DNA of 64,000 nucleotides from Ariolimax columbianus (taxonomy: Eukaryota > Mollusca > Gastropoda > Stylommatophora > Arionidae): assembly GCA_036924085.1 (NCBI GenBank), contig JAVGWX010000002.1:151221571-151285570 (forward strand), given 5' to 3'. Of the stretch, positions 45,476 through 57,889 are shown one piece after another (position 1 is the stretch's first letter; each line of letters opens with the position of its first letter). A program made the translations under genes and the position numbers. A model generated the notes under the pieces. The model had not been told where the DNA came from and did not search any database. It saw only the letters and a list, made by a program, of their open reading frames with translations.

Positions 45476-45759
45476 TGGGAGACTCTAATGGATCTGTTTA
45501 TTATGCCGCAATCCCCTATTTTCTTTCCAACCAATCGGTATCCATACTTAGCATTTTAACAGAAAAAGGATAATATATATTTTTTCTTAATTTTACGACA
45601 AACATAACCTTTGAAATAGATCCATAATTATGTCATTTGTTAACACTTCATTATCACTTTGATCTTTCTCTAATGAAAAAAATAAATAAATTACCAGTGT
45701 TATTTTATTGTTGCTAAGTTTTATAAACTTGCTCCCCCCTCCACCCACCCTTCGCTCTT

Positions 45760-46005
45760 CCCATTACTCTCAGTGTGTTGCTGGTATTCGATGCTACTCG
45801 TGGATAGCTTCACCCCATCGCATTCTATTACTCTCAGTGTGCTGCTGGTGTTCGATGCTTCTTGTGATGAGCTTCACCCCCTCGCTTTATATTATTCTCA
45901 GCATGTTGCTGGTATTCGATGCTACTCGTGGGGAGCTTCACCCCTTCGCTTTCTATTGCTCTCAGAGTGTTGCTGGTGTTCTGTGCTACTCGTGGTGAGC
46001 TTGAC
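45760..46005. repeat. 64-bp tandem repeat, 4 units
   Basis: Units with CTCTCAGTGTGTTGCTGGTA, TTCGATGCTACTCGTGG and AGCTTCACCCC. Confidence 0.93.
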
Positions 46006-46899
46006 AGGTTCACTCTTATAAAGAGTAGCAGCTTCTTAAAATCCGAGGCACACTGACACAGTATACTTAAATCCATTTGGCTCTCGTGCAATGCAAATCT
46101 TGTCAACATCCTGCATTTCGACGATCATTGTGATTATTGTGGCTGTTAGACATGGAAGTTCACGAAATTTAGACATATCGTTTCGCCTGGCTGTTACAAG
46201 AGCGATATGGCACTAACATTTTTTGTGTTTAATCTCATCGTAATTCACGATTTTCTTTCACAATTTCAGTCGCTCTATTTGTTACCCTAATTACTTACAG
46301 CATATAAACTGGACTGCGAGGCCGCTGTTGGAGCTAGCGGTCTTAATTTCTCAGTCTGTATAGATAGTTCAACTGGAACTCGGCAATAGGATTATATGAC
46401 CAAATAATATTGTTTTTTTCGTTTCTTACAGGCGATGACAGGAGATGAGACTAATATAGTGCCAAGCAAAACATGCTGATCGAACCTTGGGCTATTATCA
46501 TGGCAGCCTGCCTAATGAAGTTGGGGATCTACGTGATCTCCATAGTAGTTATCGATATGCAGAGGAAACTATAATCACAGCACAACCTCCTGAAGGACGC
46601 TGGTCCACCGTTATCAGCACGGTCAATAGGAAATCTACGGCAACCCGCCACTTAACGCTGTTATCAGAGTTCCCAAAATAATAAACATACTCATTGTAGG
46701 AAGTCAGCAACAACATGTGATGAGAACTCTCAATTTCAGAATATTGAAAATAGATCAGCAACATTTGAGGGTCACATAAAGATGCGGTCTTCTCGTGACA
46801 AGCCACCGTTTCTAATTTGATGACAAATATATTTTACAATAATTAGTAGACACGAGGAAAACATCTACCCGTAAGTCGAATTGTAAAAGATGATGATGA
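46006..46899. other. No gene seen
   Basis: No recognised feature. Confidence 0.5.
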
Positions 46900-47600
46900 A
46901 ATAAACTTGGCAATTTCAAAATCATGTGTAGAATTAAGAAAACTAAAATACTCAGTCTGGAATCGGAGAGGAATTAAGCTTATAATCAAAATGAAGATGT
47001 ATTAGGCAGTCGTCCTATCAACTCTTCTGTACGCCTGTGAAACCTAGACTGTGTACAGTCAACATGCAAAGACACTTGACACTTTCATCTGGACTGTTTA
47101 AGGAAACTGCTGAACATAAAATGGCAAAATAGGATCACAGATGTAGAAATTCTTTCGCTACTGGCATGACAAGCATTCACACAAATCTTTACAAATCGCA
47201 GCTTAGATGGATTGGTCATGTTGTTCTCATGCCAGATGAGCGACTTCCAGAGATATTATTTTATGGCCAGTTTAAGTAAAGTTAGCGAGCCCGTAGTGGC
47301 CAAATAAAGACACTCTGAAAGCCCCACTGAAGAACTGCGACATTCACCCTGATAATTGGAAGAACATTGCTGTTGATTGGTCTGCCTGGCGTAGTAATAT
47401 CTTTTCTGGTACGACACATATGGGGCAGACAAGATGTAAGGAAGCTGCACAGAGACGAGTGACACGAAAGGCAAGAGACGTCAGACGGTCAGATATTGTT
47501 TCTCTGCCCTCAGTGGAACACACACGTTCTGGCTCGGTTTGGTTTGATTAGGCACCTACGAACCCACTCCAGGATTGACAGATGGCAAACTGGTCTTCTT
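46900..47600 (+). mobile_element. Decayed LINE, RT C-terminus and zinc finger
   Basis: Plus-strand pieces read VVLSTLLYACET, TVYSQHAKTLDTFHLDCLRK, LLNIKWQNRITDVEILSLLA and finally CPQWNTHVLARFGLIRHLRT, the degraded C-terminal C2H2 finger. The same order (YACESWTVYSGHARRLNHFH, RWQDRVTDIEVLSRA, CPICSRCFRARIGLFSHMRI) is found in the better copy at 55323-56552, so both are one family. Many stops and indels. Confidence 0.85.
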
Positions 47601-48794
47601 CGGAAAACATGGACATACAACACCAATATGAAAGACACAGCAACAATAGTTTATCATGTGAAGGTTCTCACCGTTCTCTCATCCCACCCTTGCCTCGCGT
47701 TCCCACTACACCTTTCCCCGTCCATCCACCTTTTTCCACCCACTCACCTTCCGCTCAACCCGCCCGTTTTGTGATCCTTCAACCCACACATCACTTTGAC
47801 TACCCCGTACCCTCTCCAACTAGCCCATCTTCTCCAACCTGCCTGTATCTTCCCACCTCAAGCAACACATCCTGTATCATTTCAACGTTGAGAGAGAAAA
47901 ATAATGTTTGGTCAGGGGAAATTTACTGATCAGAAAATGTTAAGTCAGAGTCAGCAAAATATACTGACCAAGACCTCAAACCTCACTTCTATGGAATTCT
48001 CCCAGGAAAACCTGTTGCGTAAAGGCAGTGTGCCGAAGTAGGTAAGGAATCGGCATGCTCCCTGTAGCAGTGTATTGACACACGGATGAAGCCAAGCTAG
48101 CACAACCGTCTGGGACACTCAGGTCAATGTTCACCAGCATGCGCAGTATATCAGAAAAGCTACTGCAACCCGCCACTTATAGCCTTCTTCAGGGTGCACA
48201 CAAAAGTAAAGTTATTCATTTTAGATATTCAACAATAACAAACTGTTCAATCTGCCCATCTCACTCCCCCCGCCGACACTCTGGCCACCTCAATCCACCA
48301 GTTTATAGCTAGTTGTTGTGCCTTTAGACGTAATCGAACGATCGTAATGCCTAACTTTAATTTCGTTCATCAATTTCATTTGCATCCTTAATTTCTGCAA
48401 TAATTCTTTATTTCTTTTCTCGAGTAGCGTCCAATTAAACTTTATATTCACATTTCAAATTCGTCACTTCTCTTCTCAGACTGTTAATTCATTGTCAAAA
48501 CAAGCTGCAACAGACGTCAAAAAAAAAAGTTTGTGCGTAAAAATAGTAATTTCAAAACATATAATGATTGCTATTGAAACATAAACTGCACATATTCGAA
48601 TTTAGGCTCCCTGTACTTGAAATAACTTTAGTCATGCACAGTACTGCACTTGGAATGATCACGGGGACAGCCTTCTGGCTCTGCATTATAGCTCTACAAA
48701 CAATCCTACGTGATAGGAGAAATCACACATGCCATATAAATGGCCTTCTCTTAATACGCAAATATGACCGGTACATTTTAACCTCCCCCTCGTA
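47601..48794. other. No gene seen; CT/CA-rich stretch
   Basis: 47680-47880 is pyrimidine-rich (CCCACCCACTCACC type). No recognised gene. Confidence 0.5.
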
Positions 48795-49015
48795 TTTGAG
48801 GGGCTGAGTGGCGGAGTTATAAAGCGTTATCTACGTACTTTATAGGTTCGGGGTTTGATTCCAATGATCATTATGCTCCAGTCAATTCAGCTGTAACTTT
48901 GTTTATAGCGTACTATTGCGGAATCCATAGTGAGTAGTGAAATGACCTAATTGCATGCAATGCTGAACCTAGTATTTGAAAGTACCTAACACTTTATCCA
49001 CGACAACAATGTATG
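48795..49015 (+). repeat. tRNA-like SINE relic
   Basis: GGGGCTGAGTGGCGGAG followed by GGTTCGGGGTTTGATTCC resembles a tRNA head with a B box, then CTCCAGTCAATTCAGCTGTA matches the central-domain motif of the dispersed repeats at 31600 and 38440, and AACAATGTATGCTATGACAC ends the similarity. It is too diverged to be a tRNA gene. Confidence 0.55.
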
Positions 49016-49369
49016 CTATGACACAAACTCTACCTTTACGACCTATATAAATACATAAACATACACCCGGCCTACCGCAGCAACGACACCTAGCAGTATA
49101 ATAACATGTAGTGATTATGTGTATACAGTCGTTACACACATTTACAGGTAATAGTTCACTGACCGCACAAGACACACACAAAATAATACTTACGTTACGG
49201 AGGCAAGGCCTTCATCATGGACAACGAGTGAACAGAAACATTAAGCAAAAAATATTGTAAAAGCAGCATTGTAAAATCGATGAAAAACAACGATGGACAG
49301 CAAATATGAGACACGGAATGCCAGTTATGAGATAGAGTGAACCAAACAGAATATTGGTAATGTTGTTAC

Positions 49370-49450
49370 ACGCGCACACATACACACACACACACACACA
49401 CTCACACACATACACACACCCACACCCACACACACACACACACACACATA
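49370..49450. repeat. (CA)n-rich tract
   Basis: Imperfect CA repeats with TA steps. Confidence 0.92.
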
Positions 49451-49559
49451 TATAAAAACATGAATATATCACACAAAAATACACAACATAAAGCAAATAT
49501 CTTGAGATATTGGAGAAAAAGACAACAACAAAATACAACTCCCCCTCCAACATACCCAT

Positions 49560-49630
49560 ATACGTATGTATGTATGTATAAATTTATGCATGTCTATATG
49601 TATTTATGTATGCATTTGTGTATGTAGGTA

Positions 49631-49679
<49 letters not shown>

Positions 49680-49698
49680 ACGTATAGGTATGCGTGCG

Positions 49699-49732
<34 letters not shown>

Positions 49733-49861
49733 TATATATATATATATATTTATATTTATACGTACATACACACATACATATACATAAGTGGGTACATATA
49801 CTATGCAAACAAGGTTCGGGAATTAAGGAATACGTAATAAAGAAACAAAGAGAGCGAAAGA

Positions 49862-49910
<49 letters not shown>
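49560..49910. repeat. (TATG), (TA)n and (GA)n block
   Basis: TATG/TA-rich 49560-49635, two long TA tracts (about 49632-49677 and 49700-49750), then a GA run at 49866-49908. Confidence 0.93.
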
Positions 49911-49917
<7 letters not shown>

Positions 49918-50129
49918 CATAGAGAGACAGAAAGAAATATACATAATGAAGGATACATGTCAGGGAAATTAGAGCAGAATGAGAAGACAGGCACAAACGT
50001 ATGGAATGTATGTAAACCAGGATATGTGAGCTACCCTATGAGGTCAGATGTATGTATAGAATTGTAAATATCTCGCCTACTCGAAATGAAATGGCGACAA
50101 ACAAGATTACTGGCCTGTTCCTATTTCTC

Positions 50130-50262
<133 letters not shown>

Positions 50263-50431
50263 ATATAAATGCAGGTTATTATACCTTGCCTCTCTCTCAT
50301 TCATATTTATTTCGACTTTCTTGCGTCACATTCATTGTTTTAGTTGATATTCTGTACTTTGTCTTACGGATGCAGATGCCCTTTATTTATGAGTAATGAC
50401 ACGGGTACTGCACATCTATTCATTTGGTTAC

Positions 50432-50589
50432 AGACGACTTAAGTACTTTGTGCTACGGCTTGCAGACTGTGTCAAACAATTTGTCACATAACAACTTGGA
50501 GTGCCTTGACGGAGGCTTTCTGGAGGAGACCAAATGTAGTTCAGGTTTAGGCTCCGGCTGTAGTAACAAAGGACAAAAAGAATATTCTG
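50432..50589 (+). CDS. Exon-like segment of unknown gene
   Basis: After TTGGTTACAG (a good acceptor) the frame reads DLSTLCYGLQTVSNNLSHNN, LECLDGGFLEETKCSSGLGS, GCSNKGQKEYS, then GTACGT, an acceptable donor. The cysteine- and glycine-containing, low-complexity-free composition is protein-like. I do not recognise a family and see no partner exon. Chance remains likely. Confidence 0.22.
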
Positions 50590-51419
50590 TACGTTTCTAT
50601 TTATTTGCAGTACTCTCTGCATTTTTCATTCTCTGCTCTATTTTACCTCGTTTTATTTATCTTTTTTTCACAATGAATATATTCTTCTTTTACTGATTCT
50701 AGTTCTAAATTTAGCTATTCCTACCAATTTTTTATCTTTATTTTTCGTCCGTTCTCTTATCAATTCCTTCAAGCTCGAATAAGCCATTATCCAAAACATT
50801 AATGCAATCACCTGCTAAGGCTTTCGCAGAAGTTTTCAAATATCTCTTTTTGCGTGCAATGATCCTCAGACATCTTCGATAGCAGTCCACGAAAGGGGAG
50901 GACTAGATGACCTGGATGGTTAAAGTGTCGGTATTTTAACAAATTTGACGTGAGTTCAAAACACAAATCAATTTTACGTTTCATTCTAACGGAAGTGAAA
51001 GTAAAAAAAAAAAACGAATGTTCACACCTCCGGGATAAAAAACGATAATTGATCATCATTTCTCGGTATTGTATTTATTCTCTAGCCTCGGAACAAATAG
51101 AAGGGGATGAAGTTAAGACAGTTTTTTTTTAATTTATACAAGGAAAAGTGTTTTTTTTTGGAGGGAGAGTTGGTTCAGGGAGGGAGGATAGATTGTGGGG
51201 GGGGGGGGTGGGAGTTGGTAAAAATGACTTTTCTCATTCCTGGACAAGTAACAAATTAATACTTAAGGCTCTGACCGATAATAATTTTGATTTATTTTTG
51301 GTATTGTTTGTTTTATGGTGTGTTAATTGTTTTAATTCGCTTCTCGGTCCTTGGCATTCTACTGTTAATCGTGTGCGGTGATTGAACCATAAACATTATA
51401 TGTTTTAATACAATTATTT
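50590..51419. other. No gene seen; G-run
   Basis: AT-rich with a G12 run near 51198. No recognised feature. Confidence 0.5.
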
Positions 51420-51740
51420 TGATTCTCAGACCATGACAGGTAAGACGTTCACTACTCAGACCTTTGCAATTAGGACATTCACTTCTAAGCTCTGACAGTA
51501 AGAATTCACATCACAAACATTAACAGGTAAGAACTGCACTTGTTCTGCAGTGGGATGTACAACATTCGCTTCACAATTTCAAACATGTAATCAATTCCTT
51601 CCTCACCTTTGACAGGTCAGAAATCGGATAGGCAAGACTCTGAAAGGCAAGATATTAGCATACTACACCCTCCACGAAAGAATGTCACTTCTCTGAATAT
51701 GGAAGACAATAACTCCATTTATCCTACCTGGTAAAAACTT
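51420..51740. repeat. Decayed 30-bp repeats, second locus
   Basis: Motifs such as CTCAGACCATGACAGGTAAG and ACGTTCACTACTCAGACC recur at about 30-bp spacing and match the decayed units at 40761-41170, about 10 kb away. Confidence 0.55.
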
Positions 51741-52268
51741 TAGGCCCACCGACCATTAATACGTCGCTTTTCAAATTCAATTAACTTAATAACTTGATAA
51801 CTTGGTACTTTGACCTTTTATTCCAAGCGAAACACAATGCCACCGTACCGTTAAACCCCCTCGCAGGAATCATGTATCCAAAAAGTTGCAGGATCGATGC
51901 CAATATCATTGGTGTTGATTGTTGACAGGAATATCTTCTTGCTGATCCCTCTTAATCTTATTTAAACATGCTTTGAAGGCTATAGCTGTACTTTTGTAAT
52001 CAACCAGCCAACCAAATGTTCTGTTTTTGTAATCTGGGATGTATAGGTTTTTAATATTGTGTATTTTGTATTTGTATTGTCTAAGGTTTACTTCAACAGT
52101 TTATATTTTTGAATGGATGTATTTTCCTTTTTAATGTCCTATGTTTACTTCAACAGTTTATACTGTCTATTATATGCATTTTGTGTGTGTTAATTATCCA
52201 ATGTTCACTTTAAAAATTTATATTGTGCATTGCACGTATTTGTTGTTGATTTAAATGTAATTCAATGT
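51741..52268. other. No gene seen; weak ~60-bp repeats
   Basis: AT-rich. Three weak repeats of TTTACTTCAACAGTTTATA with following text lie at 52080-52240. Confidence 0.5.
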
Positions 52269-52390
52269 CAAGCTGTAAACTAGCAACACAACGCATTCCA
52301 ATCTCCGGACTGCATCATGTTACATGCGAAATCCTGTTCATGGCTTGGTAGCGGGAGATTGAGAACGAACGCAGAAGAAGAACAAGAAGT
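52269..52390 (+). mobile_element. (GAA)n-tailed SINE-like element, copy 2
   Basis: Matches the 3' 120 bp of 40023-40383: CAAGCTGTAAACT, ACACAACGCATTCC, GGTAGCGGGAGATTGAGAAC, GAACGCAGAAGAAGAACAAG. It is 5'-truncated. Confidence 0.85.
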
Positions 52391-53624
52391 CAACACAAAA
52401 ATACAAATGTAAAACTTCACTGCATAGTCGGGTTTATTGTATGACTTTGACAAATAGGATACACTCGTACCTACATAAATTGGTGCCGGGTCAGAATGAA
52501 ATGGTAGGATATGATCAATAATAAGAATATGTTAGAAATACCAACAACAAGAAAAAGGAAAAACATACATCATTAGAACATTGCATGAGGAGATTACGCG
52601 GGTACTGAGGATGAAACACATTAAAGAAACCAGCTGAACTCATTACAATACAGTCTATATTTTGGAATCCCAGAATCAAGAGAAGTAGAGCCATATCAAA
52701 ATACACATCAAGAAAAAGGCTCCGGGCAAACACGAACAGGAAAGAGATTAACAGAGCAGGACGGATGACCAAAGACAGGAGGACTTGGCGTGTATCTGTA
52801 GAAGACCTGTCCTCCACAAGGAACTTGAAAAACGTGTTGGTGTATTCATGAATGACTTACTTGAGTTAATCTTTTAGTTTCATCTTGGAACATATATTGC
52901 ATATACGGATTTACATTTTGGATCGTCTTCTTGGAATAAAAGTGAAGAAATGCCTTCATCATCTTGTCTATCTTTCTTGATCAGGTGTTGTGTTACATCG
53001 TCACCCTTTCATTATGATGTGTTCCATTTTAACCCATGCGTGTCTATATTGTTAGACTTCTTTATGAAAGTGTGTCATATCCATCTCCATTTTCTTCCAG
53101 AAATCACCATGCGTGTCACCTCCATTGGCATTCTTTGTCAAATATATGTGCAAGCTGTCACATCTGTCATTTCCTTTCCCTTGTTATCGATACTGTTGAG
53201 AAGCCTTGCGTGATCTACAATGAGAATGAACCAGACCCGCCTTCTTCAGTACGTCCCCTAAACCCATGCAAAAACAATAATTTCAAACTGGCTACTAGAA
53301 AACACATGAGAATTCAGCGATGACATCAGCGCGAGTAAATTCTATAACAATGTGTTTAATTAAAGGTTTACATTTTTAGATTCTTCTTTCAAGTGCACGG
53401 CTCTTTCCAAAGAAGACCACAGTCCTTTTGGCTATATCAGGCAGTATGAAAAGAACAACGATATCGGCATCTGTTAGGAAATCTGCTGAAGGTTGATAGT
53501 GTGAGTGTGCTACTCTTAGATACACGTTATGTGTGAATATCAATGAAGAATGAATTATCTAGACCACTTGGCCAAGTTTGTTAATCTTTGCACATTTAAA
53601 CAATTATTGTAATCTAATAGGCCA
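52391..53624. other. No gene seen
   Basis: AT-rich. ORFs at 52515-52817 (minus) and 52950-53323 (plus) have no recognised motif. Confidence 0.5.
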
Positions 53625-53941
53625 CAGTTCGTTCTTGCAGTTCACTTAGAGCCACTTATATAATTATTATAGTTCACTTAGGGCTACTTAGATCAATCTT
53701 ATAGTTCATTTAGGGCCACTTAGATCAGTCGTATAGTTCATGGAGGGTCCACTTATACCATTCTTATAGTTCACTTAGGGCCACTTAGATCATTCTTATA
53801 GATCACTTAGGGCCACTTAGATCATTCATACAGTTCACTTAGGGTCACTTAGATCATTCTTATAGTTCATGGAGGGAGCATTTATACCATTCTTATAGTT
53901 CACTTAGGGTCACTTAGATCATTCTTATAGTTCACTTAGGG
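53625..53941. repeat. 32-bp minisatellite, left part
   Basis: Core TTCTTATAGTTCACTTAGGG followed by TCACTTAGATCA. It ends at the LINE insertion and resumes at 56600. Confidence 0.94.
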
Positions 53942-53947
53942 CGCCAT

Positions 53948-55285
53948 GCAACACTCATCAGTGCATACGCACCCACAATAACAAATCCTCAGGAAACAAA
54001 AGATAAGTTCTATGAGGACCTTGAGGCGCTCATCGCTGCAGTCCCCAAATCTGACAAACTGGTCATCCTCGGTGATTTTAACGCTAGGGTTGGCACAGAC
54101 CATACAACCTGGGAGGGGGCCATTGGCAGACATGGTATCGGAAAATGCAATAGTAACGGACTGCTCCTTCTGAGGACATGTGCCGCAAATGAACTACTCA
54201 TTACAAACACAGCTTTCCGACTACCTGTCCGAAAAAGAACCACATGGATGCACCCAAGGTCCCGCCACTGGCACCTCATTGACTATATTATCATCAGACG
54301 TAGGGATCGAGCGGATAATATGGTAACGCAGAGCATGTGTGGTGCAGAATGTTGGACCGACCATCGACTTGTCATTGCCAAGCTAAACTTCAAGATCCAG
54401 CCCAAAATGCGCCCCCAGGGAAAGAAACCACAGAGGAGGCTAAATGTCTCTCAGTTGAAGTACGAACCCACGAGAGGAGGCTTCCAGGAAGAGCTTGAGG
54501 GTAGACTGTCTGAGCTTCGTTTTGAAAAGAACGACATCGAAAAGAACTGGGCATCATTGAGAAACACACTCTACGATACAGCTGTTAAACACATTGGCCC
54601 ACTCACGCGCAAGCATAAGGACTGGTTTGATGAGAACGATATAGAAATACCGGGCCTTCTCGATGCAAAACATGAAGCGCACAGGGAATACCAGAGGGAC
54701 ACACCATCTCCGACAGCAAAAGCTGCCTTCAATACTGCTCGCAAAGCTGTCCAGACCAGGCTTAGAGAGATGCAAGACTCCTGGCTCAGCAAAAGAGCTG
54801 ACGAAATTGAGATGTTCGCCGAGCGTCATGACACCAAACGGTTTTACGAGGCAGTGAAAGCTCTCTACGGCCCGCAGCCCTCTAGTAATACTCCAGTTCG
54901 CAGTGCGGATGGGGTACTGCTGACAGATAAGGTTCAGATTCTAAACAGATGGTTAGACCACTTCTGCAAAATACTAAACCACCCATCGTCCATAAATAAA
55001 GAGGCCATCCGGCGAATGCCGCAGGTGGAACTGAACCTGGCGTTGGATGAAGTAATTACTGAGGAGGAAGTCGACAGGGCAATCAGTTCACTATCTATAG
55101 GAAAAGCTCCAGGAGCTGATGCAATACCAGCAGAGGTATATAAGACAGCTGGCCCATCCCTCACCAGAAGGATCACTGAACTCTTCTGTCACATGTGGGC
55201 TGAACGTAAAATTCCGCAGGAGCTAAAGGACGCCTCAATCGTTCACCTATACAAAAGAAAAGGCAATCGTCAGTGCTGTGGATGA
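53948..55285 (+). pseudogene. LINE ORF, 5' portion: endonuclease and RT start
   Basis: Open without a stop from 53948. It starts inside the endonuclease (ATLISAYAPTITNPQETKDK, LVILGDFNARVGTDHTTWEG) and continues through TDHRLVIAKLNF (the catalytic DH near the domain end), the linker, and the first RT blocks (IGKAPGADAIPAEVYK, DASIVHLYKRKGNRQ). It then stops at a deletion joint near 55282. About the first 90 residues of the endonuclease are missing. Confidence 0.9.
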
Positions 55286-55322
55286 TAATGTCTAAGTTTG
55301 GCTGCCCAACAAGTTCATAAAA

Positions 55323-56552
55323 ATGGTGAAACAGCTACACGAAGGCATGTGTGCTCGTGTACTGGACAGCGGTGCAATCTCTAAAACGTTTCTAGTATCA
55401 AACGGAGTAAAACAAGGATGTGTACTCGCCCCGACTTTGTTCAGCATGATGTTCGCGGCCACGATGACAGACGCCTTCAGATCATTGGAGCTTGGAATAC
55501 CCATAAAGTACCGCACAGATGGCAAGTTACTCAATTCCAGAAGAATGAAGGCCAAAACAAAAGTGGCTGGCGACATAATCATGGAACTTGTATTTGCTGA
55601 CGACTGCGCTCTAATGAGCAACTCAGAACTGAACATGCAGGTTGGAATGGACCAGTTCTCTGCCGCATGCGAAAATTTTGGCCTGACCATAAATGCCAAA
55701 AAAACAGAGGTCATGTACCAACCAGTACCAGGCATGCCGTACACAAAACCAAAGACTACAGTCAGCGGGCAGACGTTGAATGCCGTAGACAAATTAACAT
55801 ATCTGGGCAGCACGCTGTCGAGATCTGTCAGCCTAGACGATGAGGTGGCAAGCAGAATAGCAAACGCCAGCACAGTCTTTGGTATAATGCGCTCGATGGT
55901 CTGGGCACGTCGTGGCATCAGCGTCAAGACCAAACTCAAAGTCTACCGTGCAACCATCATTCCAACCCAACTATACGCTTGCGAAAGCTGGACTGTATAC
56001 TCTGGACATGCAAGGAGGTTAAACCACTTCCACACAGGTTGCCTGAGGCGAATATTCCACATCCGATGGCAAGATCGTGTCACTGACATCGAGGTTCTCT
56101 CGAGGGCTAACATGCCCAGCATCCATGCACTGCTAGAAAAAGCACGACTAGGATGGGCCGGACACCTCGTCCGTATGTCAGACGAGCGGCTCCCAAAGAA
56201 GCTTCTCTACGGCGAGCTGAGAGAGGGATGGCGCGAGAGAGGGCGCCCAAAGAAACGTTTTAAAGACGGTCTGAAGGACTCACTAAAAAGTTGCCAGATA
56301 GACATCGACAACTGGGAATATCTTGCGAAAAACAGATCTGACTGGAGAAGCGCAGTCAAATCGGGTGTAGCTGCTGGTGAAGATGACCGTGTTGTGAAAG
56401 CCCAGAACAGACGCGAGACGCGGAAATCCCGAGCAGCGGGAACACCATCCCCTTCTACAAACCTCGCGTGCCCGATATGTAGCAGATGTTTTCGTGCTCG
56501 CATTGGCCTGTTCAGCCACATGCGCATCCACACCCAAAAGGGAAATCTGTGA
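55323..56552 (+). pseudogene. LINE ORF, 3' portion: RT palm to zinc finger
   Basis: In another frame from the 5' portion, this codes for MVKQLHEGMCARVLDSGAIS, NGVKQGCVLAPTLFSMMFAA, the catalytic LVFADDCALMS, LTYLGSTLSRSV, the thumb, LGWAGHLVRMSDERLPKKLL and a C-terminal finger CPICSRCFRARIGLFSHMRI. The frame is intact to the TGA at 56552. The RT blocks normally lying between RKGNRQ and FGCPTKFI (fingers, first palm motif) are absent, which matches a deletion of several hundred bases and explains the frame change. Confidence 0.92.
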
Positions 56553-56599
56553 CAAAGATGATGTCGGCGGTCCTCATCGACAACGATGGACAGCTATTA

Positions 56600-57880
56600 T
56601 TATAGTTCACTTAGGGCCACTTAGATCCTTCTTATAGTTCACTTAGGACCACTTAGATCATTATTATAGTTCACTTAGGACCACTTAGATCATTCTTATA
56701 GTTTCATGATAGGGCAACTTAGATCATTCTTATAATTACAAAAATAACCAATTAGATCATTATTGTAGTTCACTTAGGGTCACTTAGATCATTCTTATAG
56801 TTCGAGAATAGGGCCACTTAGATCATTCTTATAGTTCCAGGATAGGGCCACTTAGATCATTCTTATTGTTCCATGAAGGGCCAATTAGATCATTCTTGTA
56901 GTTCACTTAAGGCCACTTAGATAATTCGTATAGTTCACTTATGGTAACTTAGATCATTCTTATAGTTCACTTATGGTAACTTAGATCATTCTTATAGTTC
57001 ACTTATGGTAACTTAGATCATTCTTATAGTTCACTTATTTTAACTTAGATCATTCTTATAGTTCACTGATGGTCACTTAGATCATTCTTATAGTTCACTT
57101 AGGGTCACTTAGATCATTCTTATAGTTCACTTATGGTCACTTAAATCATTCTTATAGTTCCCGTAGGGTCACTTAGATCATTCTTATAGTTCACTTAGGG
57201 TCACTTAGATCATTCTTATAGTTCACTTAGGGTCACTTAGATCATTCTTATAGTTCACTTAGGGTCACTTAGATCATTTTTATAGTTCCCTTAGGGTCAC
57301 TTAGATCATTCTTATAGTTCACTTAGGGTCACAGATCATTCTTATAGTTCACTTAGTCACTTAGATCATTCTTGCAATTAGGGAGGGTCCACTTAGATCA
57401 TTCTTGCAGTTCACGGGGGTTGGGACACTTAGATCATTTGTGTAGTTCACTGAGGTTTCACGTAGATCACTCTTGCAGTTCACAGAAGGGCCACTTAGAT
57501 CATTCTTGTAGTTCAAGTGGGTAGGGGCACTTAGATCATTGTTGGTGTTCACGGAGGGGCCACTTAGATCACTCGTGTAGTTCACGGAGGGGTCACTTAG
57601 ATCATTATTGTAGTTTATGTATGGCCACTTAATGATTCCTCTAGTCTACGTGGGTTATTTAATCATTCTTATAGTCCAAACGAGTGCATTGATCACTGTA
57701 GAACAATGGACCATATTAATCATTTTTGGAGTCCATGTTAGTCATTAAGTCATTATGATAGTCCAAAGAGAAAACATTGGTAACTGATGTAATTCACAGG
57801 ACCACTTTACTCATTCATGTGCATGGTCAATAAAAACGTATGTAGCTAATCTTCAATGAATGCACCTTGACAACATCAAC
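56600..57880. repeat. 32-bp minisatellite, right part, graded divergence
   Basis: Same unit as at 53625. Units at about 56930-57350 are nearly identical; from 57360 the unit shifts to CACGGAGGGGCCACTTAGAT forms and then decays toward 57880. Confidence 0.95.
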
Positions 57881-57889
57881 AGGACAACT

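Larger units (their letters stand above)
53942..56599 (+). mobile_element. APE-type LINE with C-terminal zinc finger, inserted in the 32-bp array
   Basis: A 2.66-kb, 5'-truncated LINE encoding part of the endonuclease, the RT and a C-terminal C2H2-like finger, without RNase H. Left and right flanks both carry TTATAGTTCACTTAGGG (53925-53941 and 56600-56616), a 17-bp duplication as expected for target-primed insertion, although the array itself supplies similar sequence. The 3' UTR is about 45 bases. An internal deletion has removed the middle of the RT. Confidence 0.92.

Noticed and set aside
52515..52817. Hydrophobic 100-codon minus ORF
   Set aside because: Its composition follows from A-rich plus-strand sequence, and no motif or splice context is seen.
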